Positions 62,326-64,000 of a DNA stretch of 64,000 nucleotides are shown here, piece after piece; position 1 is the stretch's first letter, and every line of letters begins with the position of its first letter. A program made the translations under genes and the position numbers. The notes under the pieces were generated by a model. That model was not told where the DNA came from, did no database searches, and saw only the letters and a list, made by a program, of their open reading frames with translations. This DNA comes from Holothuria scabra (Eukaryota > Echinodermata > Holothuroidea > Aspidochirotida > Holothuriidae), in NCBI GenBank assembly GCA_037179385.1, contig CM074193.1, forward strand, positions 41,572,846 through 41,636,845, written 5' to 3'.

Positions 62326-62543
62326 CAGGCTTCGACAAATCCCCCTCCCGACAGTCGGGGACAAGTAAAAAGTTACTCGGGCAAGTACACTGCTCAATGT
62401 CGTAGCCCACTGGGCAAGTACCATAGGAAAGTCTCCACAAGGGCATATTAAAAGTGGAAAAATAGATATGCATATGGACAAGGAGACTTAAAGAACAGAT
62501 AGCTCGATGGACAAGTAACGAGAAAAGAATTTGTCGAAGCTTG
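62326..62543. mobile_element. hAT-like MITE with ATTGTAG target duplication
   Basis: CAGGCTTCGACAAAT and ATTTGTCGAAGCTTG are inverted ends (one change). ATTGTAG flanks it at 62319-62325 and 62544-62550. Internal GACAAGTA and ACTCGGGCAAGTA repeats. The Cys-rich minus-strand frame over it is an artefact. Confidence 0.8.
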
Positions 62544-62621
62544 ATTGTAGCTTTGTAGGTTTTCAGCTTTATAGAATTGATGTTTACATTTTTTTTTATC
62601 TCTGTTTTTTCTGCTAATTAG

Positions 62622-62688
62622 GCCTTTCTTTTGGGAAGATTTTGATGTTGCAATAGACTATCAAGTTGCCAAGTTTTGCTTTATGAAG
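62622..62688 (+). CDS. PARP4: PARP4-like exon 8
   Basis: Acceptor TTTTTTCTGCTAATTAG, entry phase 2, exit phase 0, donor GTAAGTAAG. Encodes PFFWEDFDVAIDYQVAKFC and FMK. The acidic-aromatic lead and the D.QVAK motif correspond to the segment after BRCT in PARP4. Confidence 0.8.
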
Positions 62689-63578
62689 GTAAGTAAGTTT
62701 GATAGTATTGTTTAGGTCAAAGACATTGGTTAGTTCATGCAATTTATGTTCAATTCTTTCATTCTAAGACGCTATTCTCAACTTCTGTTTGTTCATTTTG
62801 TATGGTTAGGTGTGGTATCCCACAATATAATCACAGTAATGGCTATTAAAATGCATTCATTGTGGACTACTCCATTTAACCCAGGGTTGGCTGTTTTAAT
62901 GCAGTTAATTACAATTGTATTTTCTCTTCCTAATGTAGTATTATGATCTTAAGGGTAAAATGTATAATGTAGTATTATAATTTTAAGCCCTTGGGTGTTC
63001 ACCTACTAATGGATACTGCCTTCCTGGTGACAGAATACTACTGCAATATGCCTATTGTAGTCGGTAGCGATTGTCTTATAGCCCACTGTGCTTGTGGTTA
63101 ATTACTGCATTCAGGCAAGCTATGCTAGCTAGATAAATCAGTGGGGCAAGTCTCGGTGTTAAACTGTTATTTGCTGTTACTACAACTGCTGACATCAAGT
63201 ATAATTTCCCTTTCTGGTCAGAGATAGGATTTTAGGCTCTTTAATGGCAATTTGACCTATAGCTATTTAAGTATGGTTTCAGTGAAGAGAAGTTTAGGTT
63301 TCAAAATTGAAATAGCCTACTGTACAGTGTGCCATGTATTTAAGTACAGTATGCAAGCAGATTACAACAGCTATTACATATGGAAAGAGTGTCAAGAACT
63401 TTACATGATATAAATTAAAAAATCACATAATTTAGTTTGTTCAATAAATTGCATAGTTAGGTAGACTGCTACATCTAAGCTTCTTGTACAGATTTTAAAA
63501 GTTTTTTAAAAATATAAAAGTGTAGAAACCGAAGTTGTTGCAAGTCTGTGTGTTTACAGATATTGTTTTCTTACACAG

Positions 63579-63677
63579 CATCTGGAGAATGAAAGTCGAT
63601 GTGTCCAATTAGAGCTGCATGTTTTGACAGAACCAGTTGCAAGAAGATTTAGAATATACTGTCAGTACCTTGTTGAG
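63579..63677 (+). CDS. PARP4: PARP4-like exon 9
   Basis: Acceptor TTTTCTTACACAG, phase 0 at both ends, donor GTAAAC. 33 codons: HLENESRCVQLELHVLTEP, then RRFRIYCQYLVE. The VQLELHV strand fits the WGR-like region that precedes the regulatory and catalytic domains in PARP4. The next exon lies outside the window. Confidence 0.8.
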
Positions 63678-63733
63678 GTAAACAAACATTGTGCACTACC
63701 TTATAGACCTTTTAACTCGTTTTCAAATATAAA

Positions 63734-63847
63734 TTACAAAGGATTGTGGGATAGGCTGTAGTTTTGGTATTCGTCGTTGAAGTCAATGGCAAGCGACTGT
63801 TGCAAAAAGAAAGCTTGCTAAGAATCTCTCCCACAATCCTTTTGTAA
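63734..63847. mobile_element. Tiny fold-back element with TTACAAAGGATTGTGGGA arms
   Basis: TTACAAAGGATTGTGGGA and TCCCACAATCCTTTTGTAA are inverted arms (one extra T) around about 75 bp of spacer. In the intron after exon 9. A poly-G run follows at about 63950. Confidence 0.75.
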
Positions 63848-64000
63848 CTGGTAGCGATAAGAGGTAGTCAAGCAGAGAAGGCGGGTGTAACAAAAAGTAA
63901 GAAGAAACATTTCATAATGATGTTTAGTACTACAACTTTCTGCCCATGGAGGGGGGGGGGGGGGGAGTAATCAGGGAATGCAACATATTCTCAATGGTAA

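Larger units (their letters stand above)
45906..63677 (+). other. PARP4: PARP4-like gene, 5' part (nine exons, continues past the right edge)
   Basis: Nine exons join in frame to 942 bases, 314 codons without a stop: 45906-45940, 49504-49627, 50965-51094, 53824-53902, 56378-56510, 57812-58028, 58968-59025, 62622-62688 and 63579-63677. Residues about 127-222 form a BRCT domain. Residues about 263-300 (YQVAKFCFMK, then CVQLELHV) resemble the stretch that follows BRCT in PARP4. PARP4 is the vault-associated mono-ADP-ribosyltransferase, found in the cytoplasmic vault particle and elsewhere in the cell; its catalytic, VIT and VWA domains would lie downstream. The first about 125 residues are Ser/Thr-rich, without known domains, and are unusual for the family. 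Exons 5, 6, 8 and 9 are strongly supported; exons 1-4 rest on splice phase and open frame. Introns are loaded with MITEs. Confidence 0.75.

Noticed and set aside
62222..62473. Cys-rich minus-strand frame
   Set aside because: It lies over a hAT-like MITE with a target duplication.

Overview
The window is animal genomic DNA. Coding sequence is sparse and split into short exons with GT..AG borders. The protein families present (CUB, BEN, BRCT/PARP4) are metazoan, and about a third or more of the sequence looks like dispersed repeats. The mix of many small inverted-repeat transposons, AGGCCTA-rich stretches, TACAGTA/TACTGTA-rich introns and long poly-G tracts suggests a marine deuterostome, most likely an echinoderm (a sea cucumber is my guess). 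That assignment is inference from composition, not from a marker gene.

Layout. (1) 0-1 kb: an internal exon of a CUB-domain protein, its gene running in from the left. (2) 1-15.8 kb: no convincing protein gene. It holds transposon remnants, a tRNA-derived SINE, a truncated U2 snRNA copy, a CRE/CCAAT promoter-like patch near 5.25 kb and a hAT MITE with a perfect 8-bp target duplication. (3) 15.8-16.9 kb, minus strand: a two-exon candidate gene for a small helical protein of 130 residues, unrecognised. (4) 17-26.5 kb: repeats, including a second hAT MITE with a perfect target duplication, a (TA)n tract and a TTAA-flanked MITE with long inverted repeats. (5) 26.8-27.6 kb, minus strand: an intronless coiled-coil plus BEN-domain protein. 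(6) 28-37 kb: repeats, a LINE tail, a weak first-exon candidate at 34.7 kb and a 98-bp tandem array. (7) 37.7-37.9 kb: a second CUB half-domain exon, ending in a stop and a polyadenylation signal. (8) 38-45.7 kb: hAT-type remnants and low-complexity DNA. (9) 45.9 kb to the right edge, plus strand: the 5' part of a PARP4 (vault PARP) homologue. Nine exons chain in perfect reading phase to 314 codons. The BRCT domain is clear, and the exons after it match the region that follows BRCT in PARP4. The catalytic, VIT and VWA parts would lie to the right of the window.

The most notable points are these. The PARP4-like gene appears to carry about 125 residues before its BRCT domain, where vertebrate PARP4 starts almost directly with BRCT. 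Its introns are packed with several families of TTAA-flanked MITEs, and the end of one seems to form the polypyrimidine tract of an exon. The two-exon minus-strand gene at 16 kb was found only by matching splice phases. I see no evidence for a wholly new multi-gene system; the genes here do not form an obvious pathway together.
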